A stretch of 64,000 bases of DNA from Odontocerum albicorne. Lineage: Eukaryota; Arthropoda; Insecta; Trichoptera; Odontoceridae. This document shows positions 44,071 to 54,910 of the stretch, piece after piece; the first letter of the stretch is position 1; each line of letters starts with the position of its first letter. The translations under genes and the position numbers were made by a program. The stretch spans positions 16,650,205 through 16,714,204 of the forward strand of contig OX463846.1 of NCBI GenBank assembly GCA_949825065.1. The letters run 5' to 3'. The notes under the pieces were generated by a model. The model did no database searches. It saw only the letters and a list, made by a program, of their open reading frames with translations, and was not told the DNA's origin.

Positions 44071-46194
44071 TGGTTAATCTAAAACTGTAATTATCAAAAC
44101 TTTTGTACATCGAACTGAATTAACGTTAAACACAAGGTCAACCAATATTTTACTAATTTATATTTTTTTGTAATTTTTTCACAAAGTTGTTTTGATATCT
44201 ATAAATTGTGATCAATATTGTTTTTCAGGTATTATTTCAAAACATAATATTCCATTATTTTCTTCAACTAGTATTGTAGTTGTTCAAACCACGATCACAA
44301 AACATACCATATGTAGATATCATCGTAGGTTTGATTTGACAATTATGCGTGTGTTTTAGTAAAAAAAATGTTTTCTTGATATTTATTTTATTTTTCATTC
44401 GATACCGATTTAAACCAATTACTCGTACATCAAATAAAATGGATAGTATAAAAAAATATGAAAGTCTAACTATAATAAAAATAGAAACAATAATACTAAT
44501 GCTACCTAGTGAAGTGGCTCAGTGATGCCTACAAAATTCAATAAGAATCACAAACTTCAGTTTTTACACCGAAATATAGTAGATATCAATATTGGAATTT
44601 TTTTTATACAGGTCATCCCGTGTGCGAGTGGTGACGCTAATAAAATAGCTCAGTTCGTGAATACGGCACCGAAAACACTCTTAATTCGTAATGGCGTAAA
44701 TAATTTTCTGATATAAGGTAGTTATCTGTATACGTACAAATAAGTGCTTAGATCTCTTCTAACGCTTAACGAGTACTATTCAAGCATACTCATTACAAAT
44801 GTAGGATGGAGCCAGGGATAACATTCATAATCATCGCAACATAAGTATATATTTGTTAAAGGTTATTATATATTTATTAAAACCTATTCCTTTTGTCTAC
44901 CGCAAAAAGACACGGTATTAAAGGTTTACTTTTTATACTCATTGTTACTCGTATATTTAAATTATCAACTATTTAAAGATTTACTTCTACACGAGTATGT
45001 GTATAATTAATATCCATATCTTTGCGCTTATTCGTTTTGTGGGCTTTAATTATAACTATGCGAATTGTTCGAAATATTACGGACTTCATCCAAAATGTGC
45101 TCCTTAAAATCGTATTACTTCAAAGCAGTTGTTGAAAACCATTTGTGATATTCATTTCATATAAACAGTTAAAACAACATTATTATTTATCAGTCATCCT
45201 GTATGACCATACATTAGAAAATAAAATACGATAATTTGATCACTAGGAAACTTATTTCAAAAATCGGATAAATTCATCAAAATTATTCCATCACTACCTA
45301 CATAAATCTATTCATTAAAAGTATTTTTTATGATCAAAATTAACGATTTTTGAAATAAAATGTTTTTTAATTAGTTAAACTGCGACATTATTTCACAATA
45401 TGTTGCAGTTTTAAGGAAATTGACCCGATTAGCATTCTGTGTAAATAATAAAAAAAAATTCAATACATATTTTTCAACGAATTGTATACGTCATAATATA
45501 ATTCGACTGTACTCGTATTTTTCAAATTTATAAAATAAATAACAAATTAATAATCTAATCAATTAAATTAAAATAATGTCAGTAATCCCCACTACATAAT
45601 ATGATCCAATTAATATTCAGTATAATTAAAAAAATTTGACACTTAAAATTTTTCTGTTTTTTTATCGTAAAAAAATATTTGATAATTTTATATTTTAACA
45701 TTGGCATCAATCGTTGTTGAAATACGTAAATAAATAGTTTTGCATATTTTTCAAAATTTAACACATTATTTTTAGATTTGCATGGAATTTTTGGGTCTTC
45801 TTTAGTAGACGTAAGTACGAGTATATGTGATTGATTTTATTTAAAAAAATGAGAAAGTTTGGCGACTATTAAATTTTAACATCATAAATTATATTTCACG
45901 CGCTATTTTGCATGTCTGAAATGTCAAATGGTGTTCCTGAGGGGGAGTTGTAATTTTTATAAAGCCGCGCCTTCCAAATTAAAAAATGTGGAACAAGGTG
46001 GCTCATCGACAAAAGGAAAGCGACCAGAAAGGAGCATGGATATTAGAGTGAATGCCTAGTACGAATGTACAGCGTGTGATGAGGAGTTGTAGTGGATGAT
46101 TTTTATGTGGTTGTAGAAATTATGATGCAGTTAAAATTATGTATGGGAAAATTTTGAATTCAATCATATTTTATAATGTAAATGCAGAATATTC

Positions 46195-46400
46195 TAGTAT
46201 TTCTGAACATACGAGTATGTAAATATGAGGGAAGTACTTAATCTAATAGCCGCAGCCACACCTTTCTTATTCTTATACTCAACTTATGTATATATTTTGA
46301 AATATTTTTATTCAGTCCTTGTGAGAATGCCCTTGAATAAGCTTTGCTCTGTAAACGGCGCTACATAAATTGTAATTTTATTCAATATTATTGAGTATAT
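46195..46400 (+). mobile_element. LINE 3' end (third, partial copy)
   Basis: 'gaagtacttaatctaatagc' + 'cgcagccac', 'ttcttattcttatactca' and 'tctgtaaacggcgctacata' match the 3' ends at 36985-37350 and 10960-11300. Only the terminal half is present. Confidence 0.6.
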
Positions 46401-46414
46401 GAAATGTGTCATCT

Positions 46415-46575
46415 AGGAAAGAGACCACTTTGTCACGGGCCTTGTCTAGTGAAGTGGTTCTCTATATTCACAAAATGGAGATTTTTAAAATGTATTATGT
46501 AACTTGTACTCTACGGTTTATTTTTTTGCCGTAAAAACTAAACAAATTGTAAACGTTTTATTTTAGAAAATACAC
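46415..46575. repeat. Dispersed repeat, copy 1 (related to 50800-50960)
   Basis: Blocks 'cacgggccttgtctagtgaa' + 'gt', 'cttgtactctacggttta' and 'cgtaaaaactaaacaaattg' recur in the same order and strand at 50.8-50.96 kb. Nature unknown. Confidence 0.65.
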
Positions 46576-48394
46576 ATTAAAAAATCTATAACGAATCTCC
46601 TTATTATAAACGAATATTTAATACAAATTTAAGTTCATGTAAAATTCTAGTTTATATATTTAACGAATTTAATAGAAACAAATATAAATAGTAAATTATA
46701 TTACGCACAGGTGTACAAACGTAACAATTTAATGGTAGGAGAATAAAGCGTTAAGAAATTTGGATATTCAATGAGAATGCTCATACCCAAAGTTTCCAAT
46801 AATTAATTGTATAGTGGTAAATGGAATTATTTCTAATTGATTTTAACCAAAACTAAATTCGAGTGTATTACTTAAAACATTATCTTCAACAACACGTTTT
46901 CAAATTGAAATTACTTAATGGATATCCAAACAAATTTGTTAATCCATTAATTAGTGATAGTGTTTAATCCTTGTAAAATATTATTTATATTCTAGCACGT
47001 TGAAATTGTAGTGGACTGCTGATATAACCATGCTAAAAAATCCCGCACAGTTGTATATTAAACAGGTTGTGTTTGTACTATAAAATTGTCATTATTATAA
47101 TAAATAAATTTTCCTATTTAATTACTTAAATTTCGCTAATGAGAGAAAGTGCTGGTTAGTCAATGGTTGGGTTTTCATTAATTTACATCAAATTTAAGTG
47201 TAGATATATTTTTATATTCAGACAAACTTTTCATGTAGCATAGGCACTAAATACCTTATGGATAAGTTACTCGTCATATTTTAATGACATACTTGCTTAA
47301 ATCTCATCCTCCGATCTTATTCCAGCTCTATTTGATTAATTAATTATTTAAATAATTAGTGGCTTGTATTTATCATCACCCCAAATTCATGATCTCAGTG
47401 CTCTAGAAAGCATAAGCTTCTTACACGATGTTCTTACATAACATATGTACCTATTTTCGTTCTTCCACCGTCATAATAGTATCTGTCTACCTGAGTTTAT
47501 CAGGAACTACGAGTATTTATAGTTCAAACAACTAAGCATCTTGTGGTAATACACAAATCGTCTGATTGGATGGGTTTTTTGTTGATCGGAGTCTTAAAAA
47601 GTAATATTTTTATTATTAGTTATCACTAATGTAGCGTCAACTTATTTTTAATTTTTCACTTTATCTCACATCGCATTTGTTTGTATACAAAAAAAGCTAC
47701 ATAAAAAACTGAATTAAACTATTTAACATTTGACATTTATATTGGGAAAGAATACAACTCATAAGAGACAGGGAAGAATTTTTTTGCATTACAAGAGGTA
47801 GCTTTTAAAGTTTTTAAAGACTTTAAAGCATTTTTGTCTTTTAAGTGAGTTCAATGTGCCTTTACCGTCTCAGAATGGTCTGATTTGTCTTACTTACAAA
47901 ACAGCCTTAAGTTTACATCCATCCCTAATCACTTTATTCCGTATTCGTCAGGATCTCAATTTTAACAAAGCATTAAATTGAAAGCGATCCGTGAAGAAAC
48001 TCCTAAATTGGAATCAAAAAGTTGTGTTGAAACTCTGCATTGTCACCACATATTTTTTCTCCGAGCCGGGAGTAGGGGATCGATTACTAACGAATACCAA
48101 AAAAATATCAAAGAACGTATTTCAGACATATCATAAATACATTTCAGGCTCATATTAGACATATCATACATAAATTACTGATCGGTTGGAAGAAAATACT
48201 TTTAAAATTGTAATATACAAAATTGCATGTACTTGATGATAGAAATGATAAAGAGGATAAATAATATATACATTTTTTTAATATACGAGTATTACCATTC
48301 CTAACCGTCACGAACTTGGAATATTTCTTATCATTCTTTGGTCAAATAAATCATCATTAATATTAAGTAATATGTAACATTTCTCGTCTATGTA

Positions 48395-48567
48395 ATATCC
48401 AATATGGTGTGTTTATTGCGATGTGACAATATCTCAAGGTGAAAGAAACCATAAGTGAAAATCAAACTGGAAACTTTTATAAAATACATACGAGTTCCAA
48501 CGGGAATCGATCCCGTAACCCACGAGTCGGAATACAGGCATATTACCACCTAGGCCACGGAGGTGCT
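48395..48567 (-). mobile_element. tRNA-derived SINE (head-to-head pair, left)
   Basis: Minus strand: 'cacctccgtggcctaggtgg' + 'taatatgcctgtattccgac', box B 'cgggatcgattcccgttgga', 'ttttcacttatggtttcttt' and a short 3' body. Its head faces that of the 48650 copy, 82 bp away. Confidence 0.85.
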
Positions 48568-48649
48568 TATTATTATATCATTCAGTACATTCAATCGTAA
48601 ATATAAACATTTTAAGCAGTTTATCTACGAAACATACTTATTTGTGCCA

Positions 48650-48822
48650 ACGACCTTAGTGGCCTTGTTTGATTACCGTAGGAACCCAGATTTATTCAAA
48701 AAGGATTCCAGTCTGGTTTTCACTTAATGCCTCTGTTACATCTTTTTGGTTGGTTAAACGAGATCGCTACATGGCAATAAGCCCGCCAAGTGGCACTGCA
48801 TACAATTAAAGCGTGATATATT
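48650..48822 (+). mobile_element. tRNA-derived SINE (head-to-head pair, right)
   Basis: 'acgaccttagtggccttgtt', then a deletion that removes most of the D-arm to T-arm interval, 'ggattccagtctggttttca', 'ttggttggttaaacgagatc', 'ggcaataagcccgccaagtg' and tail 'acaattaaagcgtgatata'. Confidence 0.83.
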
Positions 48823-49685
48823 TTTTTAAAAGCCGGGGACATATAAATACAAAACAGTTTACAGTTAAAATTATTTTCGTAATATCTTACTTCATCAAGG
48901 TTGAGATTTGATGTCGTTTTTATGTATTTTTTTTTTATATAAACAATATTTTGTCTCTTTCAATACATCGCATAAAAACCCGAACGTTCTGTGTACTCTA
49001 TCATTATAATATTCTGCAAAAGATATTATATTATCACGACTCCAGAAGGTTGAACACTTCTGATAGAACAAACTTAATTACTGTAGTTTCTCCATAAGAA
49101 AAACTTGTGGGAAATATCAAACGATGCAATTAGTATCCGCATGGAAAGTCTGCTGCCACCCAATTTGGTTTATTGTATTTTAATTAATCCTTAAAATATC
49201 TTAATCCATACGCCTCTTAATTTAAATATTAATATCAATGAACCGAAAGGATTTTTAATAAAAGAGAAACATTGACTTTGTATACGTTCAATTTCGTTCT
49301 CAATAGATTTTTTATAGAGTTAAGAGAATTTTTGATATAATATCTTATCATGAGATCAGAGTTTAATAAACTTAAAAAGACGTGTGTCGTTAGTATAATA
49401 AAAACATTAAACAAATAATCAAAAAATATTTAAAGGTAAGAAATGCATTTTATGAAAAGAAATTTAACTGGTATAGCGAATCTAATATGCAAGAGTTAAT
49501 TGACGATAGATAGATGTGTGTTTAATTAACATATGCATACCATCTCGCCTTATCCTTTTCGGGGTAGGAAGAAAGGATATATCTCTACATCTTCTAATAA
49601 TCTTCACAAAATTGCTACTCTTTTAAAATGTCCAGAACTCATTTCCATGCATTAAGATGTATAACATGTTCATTGTAAATTGATG

Positions 49686-49893
49686 ATCTCTGCAACCTTG
49701 TTGGTAAGACGCTTATCTCTCAGCCTGGAGTTTGCGGGTTCGATTCCCGTTGAAACCCCGATTTTTTAAATAAGGATTTTAGCCCGGTTTTCACTTCAGG
49801 TCCCTTTAACATATTTTTGTTTAGTTAGAAGGTTGCCACATGACAATCAGTCCACCAGGTTGTATTGTATCCAACGAAAATGTAATACAATAT
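49686..49893 (+). mobile_element. tRNA-derived SINE
   Basis: 'ctctgcaaccttgttggtaa' + 'gacgcttatctctcagcctg', a perfect box B 'gcgggttcgattcccgttga', 'cggttttcacttcaggtccc', 'gttagaaggttgccacatga' and tail 'atccaacgaaaatgtaatac'. Well preserved. Confidence 0.88.
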
Positions 49894-50799
49894 TTTTTAT
49901 TTTATTTATTTTACACATGACAAGAAATATACATAATTTGCGAAAAAACAACAGGTAATTTAATTTGGACACACAATTTTAATGGATCTGGGTTTGTTGC
50001 CTTTCATTTGTCGTGTCCCCAGTAAACTAGGCTTTTGCCTGCATCTCACTGAAGACATATAACATGAAAAAATAAACCGATACTTCTTTCCGATTTTGGA
50101 TTATATAAAACCCCGTTGCACATTCTCATCAACCTGACAAACAGTGACACTCAATTACACATGTATACATCACACGAAATCAAACTCTTCACACAATACA
50201 AGATTTTATAATTGCTTTCTAGAAATGTATATAGTTAATTCTAAGAGCACTGTTAACCTCACTGTCTGCCGCAACAGGCTTTTGAATATAAGTCTCTAAC
50301 TTAGCACATCTCGAAAACTTTTTTCGTAGATATGTAATCTATGCAATTGTGTATGGAGTCTTTTAGGAATAATATCATAAATTTTGCAAATGTGTAAGAA
50401 AAATATTTTAGTATATCATATCGAACTGTAACAAATACACTTATTTATTTGTCAAACCCTGGCACGAGACCAAACACATTCCAAAAGTGACTCCATATAT
50501 TTTTGCATAGAATTTGTTAAAATAATAGAATTATTTATTAAAAGGAAAACAAATATTTTCAAATATAACAAAAATATAAAAAAGAGAAACATGGACGCAT
50601 TAAAATAAAGGAACAAAATAAATAAAAATAATAATAAAAAAACAACTCAATATTTAACTAACACGGTGGTATAATAACGTATTTCAAACAATCGTGAATT
50701 ATTTTTTGTTATTGCTTGAGATTTAAGTATTGTAAGGATCAGAATGCAGTGTTAATATATCAGCTGAGTATTTTAATATTAAATACATTAATATGAAAT

Positions 50800-50960
50800 T
50801 TGTTATTCAAGAAGGAGAGCACTTCGTCACAGGCCTTGCCTAGCGAAGTATTACTATGTATCTAAAATGCTGGGGGGTTGCCTTGCTATGCGTTTGTACT
50901 CTGCGGTTCACCTTTCCATTAAATCGACGTAAACTGTTCATTTTGTATTGGGGGTAGTAA
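50800..50960. repeat. Dispersed repeat, copy 2
   Basis: 'cacaggccttgcctagcgaa' + 'gtatt' and 'tttgtactctgcggttca' correspond to the copy at 46415-46575. A weaker match continues at 51060-51150. Confidence 0.6.
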
Positions 50961-52044
50961 AAAATACTATTAGACAATATACGAGTACATAAACTTTACT
51001 TCATAATTAGATATTTCAAAACGTTGTTCTTTAATAATATATCAATATTCACTAGAAGCCTTACAAACCCTTAGAACATCCATCTGCCAAGAAAACGTTT
51101 ATTCTATGGTTCACATTTGAACGATGGAAATTGTTAATGTATTGCAAATAGTTATAGAAATATTATCTTGAAAATTCCAAATTTAACATTTGCGAAAATG
51201 TTTCAAATCAGAAGCTACCACAAGTTCAATTAAGATTTGAGAATATTGCTTGTAAACTTAATTATTTATTAATGTTTTCCTAATATCGACAAGGTACCAC
51301 CCTTTTCAATAAATCTTAAGACACATTTGATTATCAAGGGTATTAAAATTTTCTTTTAAGAGCTCTTTTAACGACTCTCGGGGCAAACGGAGTATCATAA
51401 AAATAATGTAAATGAAAAGAGCTGCGGATTCGCACGACGGAAACATTAATACATAAACATTGAAGGAACATCCGGTACTCGGAGGGTGGCAATTCAAAGG
51501 ACACTTTTTGGATTTAAATTTTACTTTAATGTCCACATTGTTTCATTTTCATTTCTGTGTTGGTAAACCGAACTTTATTAATCATTTAATTTAAGTCTGT
51601 ACAAATGAAAATTAATTTTTAAACACGCTTAGTCATTTTGTTAACAAGCGTTAACTTTCAAGTTAATTATATTTGAATTTTTATATTCCTTTTTTTTTCC
51701 ACTTATTACATAAATCCTCACGACACGTATTTCTACCCCCAATCTCGAAGCTCGCTTAAGGCGAAATTACCTCGATTTGCTACCAGAGCAATGTTTAGAT
51801 CACATTGGTGTCATGATTCATCGGAAGTGTGTGATCTTTTAACCCAAAGGTATTTTTTCAAGAGGGCTAAAACCTGTTACAATATTTGCTTATTTATTGC
51901 TCTATTATTCCCCTAAGGTGGCAAGTTAACCACAGTTCGCAATTATGCATGCTAGAAAGCTACCGCACACGGTTAGGCAAGAGCACTCGCAAACGTCTAA
52001 CGAATGCAAGTATTATTACCAGACGAAGTCTTGAACCAGGCTGA

Positions 52045-52140
52045 CACGCGTTTTCTATTTTTTTGTACCATCGAGAGTCAACCCAAAACAATCAAGTGGA
52101 AGGAAGGCTAGCGTTTAACCAACTAAGCCATGTGAACAAA
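52045..52140 (-). mobile_element. tRNA-like SINE head of a second family
   Basis: On the minus strand 'catggcttagttggttaaac' + 'gctagccttcc' looks like a tRNA D-arm with box A, followed about 30 nt later by a weak T-arm 'gttgactctcgatgg'. It differs from the main SINE family. A complete tRNA fold is not present. Confidence 0.45.
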
Positions 52141-52282
52141 GAAGTTGCTATACAAATACTCATGTATTATACATGTGAGTTTGTTGGATTTATATTTGTT
52201 GGGCCGCAGCATAGGGACAATAACACTGATTTTTTATACCATTTCGATACAATGGCTTCAATTTAATATAACCATATTTATC

Positions 52283-52323
52283 TTACGAGTGGTTGCAGCT
52301 CGGACGAGTGGTTGCAGCTCGGA
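52283..52323. repeat. Two tandem copies of a 19-bp unit
   Basis: 'acgagtggttgcagctcgg' occurs twice directly adjacent. Confidence 0.9.
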
Positions 52324-53011
52324 ATTGTTAGTTTTTCATGTGTTAATTTTGCTGGTGTGATTTGCTGTCTCAGAACAATACATGCATATGAGCCCTGTGA
52401 AATAGGCGAATGTATATGTGTATAGGCGAATGTAATACCATACATGGAACTATTATAACATTTAAAGAAGAAAAAATAGAAATAAATATATCTATACATA
52501 TTAAGTTTAATTCACACATTCGGTCGATTCTTCAAAAGCAACCATATTTCTGCATTAGACACCTGATATCAACAATTTACAAAAATTTCAATTTCTACAT
52601 TTATAGTATTTTTTAATGCATTGACGCACCTCATATATTTTAAAATGTCACAAATTAAATCACGTATATTACAAAAAAAAACTCTTACTAGGTTTGAGAA
52701 TAAACGGATGTAAGTCAGCTGTCTCAGAACAGGTAATCAACCTAGTGAGCCGCGTGATATAGGTAATTTATCTTGAACAGAATTTGTAACTATTAAAAAA
52801 AACTTTTACTCATAAGATTTTTTTCATGCGCTTGAAAATTTGTTTAAAAAAATATATAAATATAAGTAAATACGAGTATTTCAAGTTATGTGATTAAAAT
52901 CAAGTTATGTCATGAACTGCATAAATATCTTAATGGTTTGTGAAGTGCTAAAACCAATTATTTACAAACCATAAACTTAATATATACATATGGTATGTCA
53001 AATATACTCAC

Positions 53012-53121
53012 TTATTATATAATACAATATCTGGTCTCCAGATGTGGTCTGAAGGAACGTGGAGCATCTCCACTCCGCCGTACTCCTTAGGGTCCCACTT
53101 CAGCTTGTAGTCGAACCAACT
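53012..53121 (-). CDS. nAChRalpha: Nicotinic acetylcholine receptor alpha subunit, loop A exon (110 nt)
   Basis: The first exon of the gene in this window, read on the minus strand. Acceptor gctttgcag precedes 53121 and donor gtgagtat follows 53012. It starts in phase 0 and ends with two bases of an asparagine codon finished by the 31408-31588 exon. The 110-nt length is the size of the corresponding exon across many nicotinic receptor genes. It encodes 36 full residues: [20 protein letters not shown], then [16 protein letters not shown], carrying the WxPDIxLYN loop A motif of the acetylcholine-binding site. The short exon that should precede it (about 45 nt, ending in a WVEQ-like motif) was not found in 53122-64000. 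Expression is expected in neurons; no promoter is in view. Confidence 0.96.
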
Positions 53122-53454
53122 CTGCAAAGCAAAACTCTCTTATAGTTTCCCACTCCAAACTTTGTTAATACTAAATAGAACTTTCAATGCAATCGGTGAA
53201 GCAATCTTGTGCGAGGAACACGAGTGGCCGATAGCGAGTGCCAGTTATACAATAATTTAAACCTCAAACATGGCCATAGAATGAAATTTAATTCATTTGC
53301 TAGTGGAGCCTCGAATAATGTTAGTCTGAAGAAAAATGTGGCGAAATTGATTAATATTTAAAATGGTTTACTTTACGGCAAAAATAATAAAGGATATTTG
53401 TAAGACAACTCTCACGAATATTTTGTGTTCGTTGAAAATCATTTAGTATTATAC

Positions 53455-53650
53455 ACGTTCGTTATATAAAGTACAAACTGGAGGATTTATTGGCGAGTAG
53501 CAATCTCTTCCAACCAGCCATAAAAATGTTAAACAAGCCAGAAGGGAAAACCACCTTAGATTTTTTTTGTTAAATGCGGATACCAACAGTTAATCAAACC
53601 CGCAACCCACGGGCTAGAAGACAAATGTCTTATCAACTAGGCCACAAATA
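53455..53650 (-). mobile_element. tRNA-derived SINE (head-to-head pair, left)
   Basis: Minus strand: 'tttgtggcctagttgataag' + 'acatttgtcttctagcccgt', 'tgcgggtttgattaactgtt', 'ggttttcccttctggcttgt', 'ggctggttggaagagattgc' and 'caataaatcctccagtttgt'. Confidence 0.85.
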
Positions 53651-53682
53651 ATTTATTACGATTGTGTTGTTAACTATAACTA

Positions 53683-53943
53683 GACGACCTCTGTGGTTTA
53701 GTGGTTTCAATTTCTGATGGAAACTAAATATTCGACTTTATTGGCGTAGTTAGTAAAATACTTCTCTTCCAGCCCGGAGGTTGCGGGTTTGATTCCCGTT
53801 TGAATCCAGATTTTTTTTAAAGGGATTCTAGTCTGGTTTTCACTTTTTATTATTTCAGGTAGGCTGACAGACATTACCACATAGCAATACGCCCACCAAG
53901 TTGTACTGTAAACAACGAAAGTGTTATACAATGCAATACGATA
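53683..53943 (+). mobile_element. tRNA-derived SINE (head-to-head pair, right), with enlarged head
   Basis: 'gacctctgtggtttagtggt' is followed by about 45 extra bases and a second box-A-like stretch (ttggcgtagttagtaaaat). Then come 'ccagcccggaggttgcgggt', 'ttgattcccgtttgaatcca', 'ctagtctggttttcactttt' and tail 'aacgaaagtgttatacaatg'. It lies 33 bp from the oppositely oriented copy. A short 3' fragment of another copy follows at 53977-54010. Confidence 0.83.
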
Positions 53944-54479
53944 TAAATACAAGTATAATTTTTAACATTAGAACTTTTATCACCTTTTTAGTTGGTTGGA
54001 ATATATTATCATACATCAATAAATCCTAAAGAACCTGTTTCAAAACGTCAGCTAATATTCCTAGTCAACCAAACAAAGTTAAACATCCGAAAATATTTTC
54101 AATTGGTATTTTTGTAACCAGTACAATATGGTTACTTACTAGATCTAGTGCAGCAATAGTAAATACGTGACACACGTGCCAAATTTGGTACGTTACAGAT
54201 TTTCGGCTGCACGCGGAAGAATTCATTGCATGTATATTTTATTATTAAAAAATATTATTGAACTGTTTGAAGTATTACTTTTTAAAGATAATATATAATT
54301 AAATTTCGTAAAAGGAGTACGCAAAACCTAAAATTGGCAACCCTTAATAAAAAGTTATTCTAACCTTACGTATAGAGAAGGACTGGCTCACGAACTATTT
54401 CAAACTTTATTTGGGCTTATTTTGGCATGCTGATCAAATATTTTTTGCCATCCCTGACCCACTCTAAAAAATCGTTAGT

Positions 54480-54652
54480 TTATCACCTAAGGATTCCAGG
54501 TTTGACTCTTAACAGTGAAAAAAAATCCTAGTTCATTTTTTTCTAATTCAGTCTTCAAAACATTTTTATGGTTGGTTGCAAGAAATTGACGATTGCTGTT
54601 AAACTCGCCATATTCTATTGAATAAAATGAAAGTGTTATACAATATAATATA
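54480..54652 (+). mobile_element. tRNA-derived SINE, diverged
   Basis: 'aggattccaggtttgactct', 'cagtcttcaaaacattttta', 'ggttggttgcaagaaattga' and the tail 'atgaaagtgttatacaatat'. The head is largely lost. Confidence 0.65.
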
Positions 54653-54694
54653 GTCGAGTTAGTTAATTCAATATACCATCCATCCTGTCATGTA

Positions 54695-54910
54695 ACATAG
54701 TACTGTAGACTGAACCTTAGGTTTGTGGTTACTGAAGGCGTGGAAGGACGACACACAAGAGGAAGAATTCCAATGGGTTGGACTGACCAAGTAAGAAATG
54801 CAACTGAACTACCCTTAATAACCGCACTTCGGGCCGCGGAATGCAGGGATGATGGAGAGGAGTCGTAAATGGCTGTCATTGGTGATAGGTTGGTTAAACA
54901 CACTTAATTA
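54695..54910 (+). pseudogene. LINE C-terminal fragment
   Basis: Plus-strand frame with VVTEGVEGRHTRGRIPMGWT, DQVRNATELPL, then LRAAECRDDGEES and MAVIGDR. It matches the tail of a LINE group in which a G-R-x-P-x-x-W-x-D block is followed by an A-x-D-R-x-x-W block. One stop replaces the expected tryptophan. Mostly open, but a fragment. Confidence 0.7.

Larger units (their letters stand above)
31589..53011 (-). other. Receptor intron, 21,423 bp
   Basis: Minus-strand donor GT at 53011-53010 and acceptor AG at 31590-31589. It contains a hAT-like element, a mariner, at least ten SINE copies, several LINE tails, a long hairpin at 42.1 kb and a repeat pair at 46.4/50.8 kb. Stretches 32200-33940, 38320-38810, 41200-42060, 43100-43690, 44080-45950, 46580-48380, 48830-49680, 49900-50790 and 50970-52040 are AT-rich with only short words of interest. 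Confidence 0.9.
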
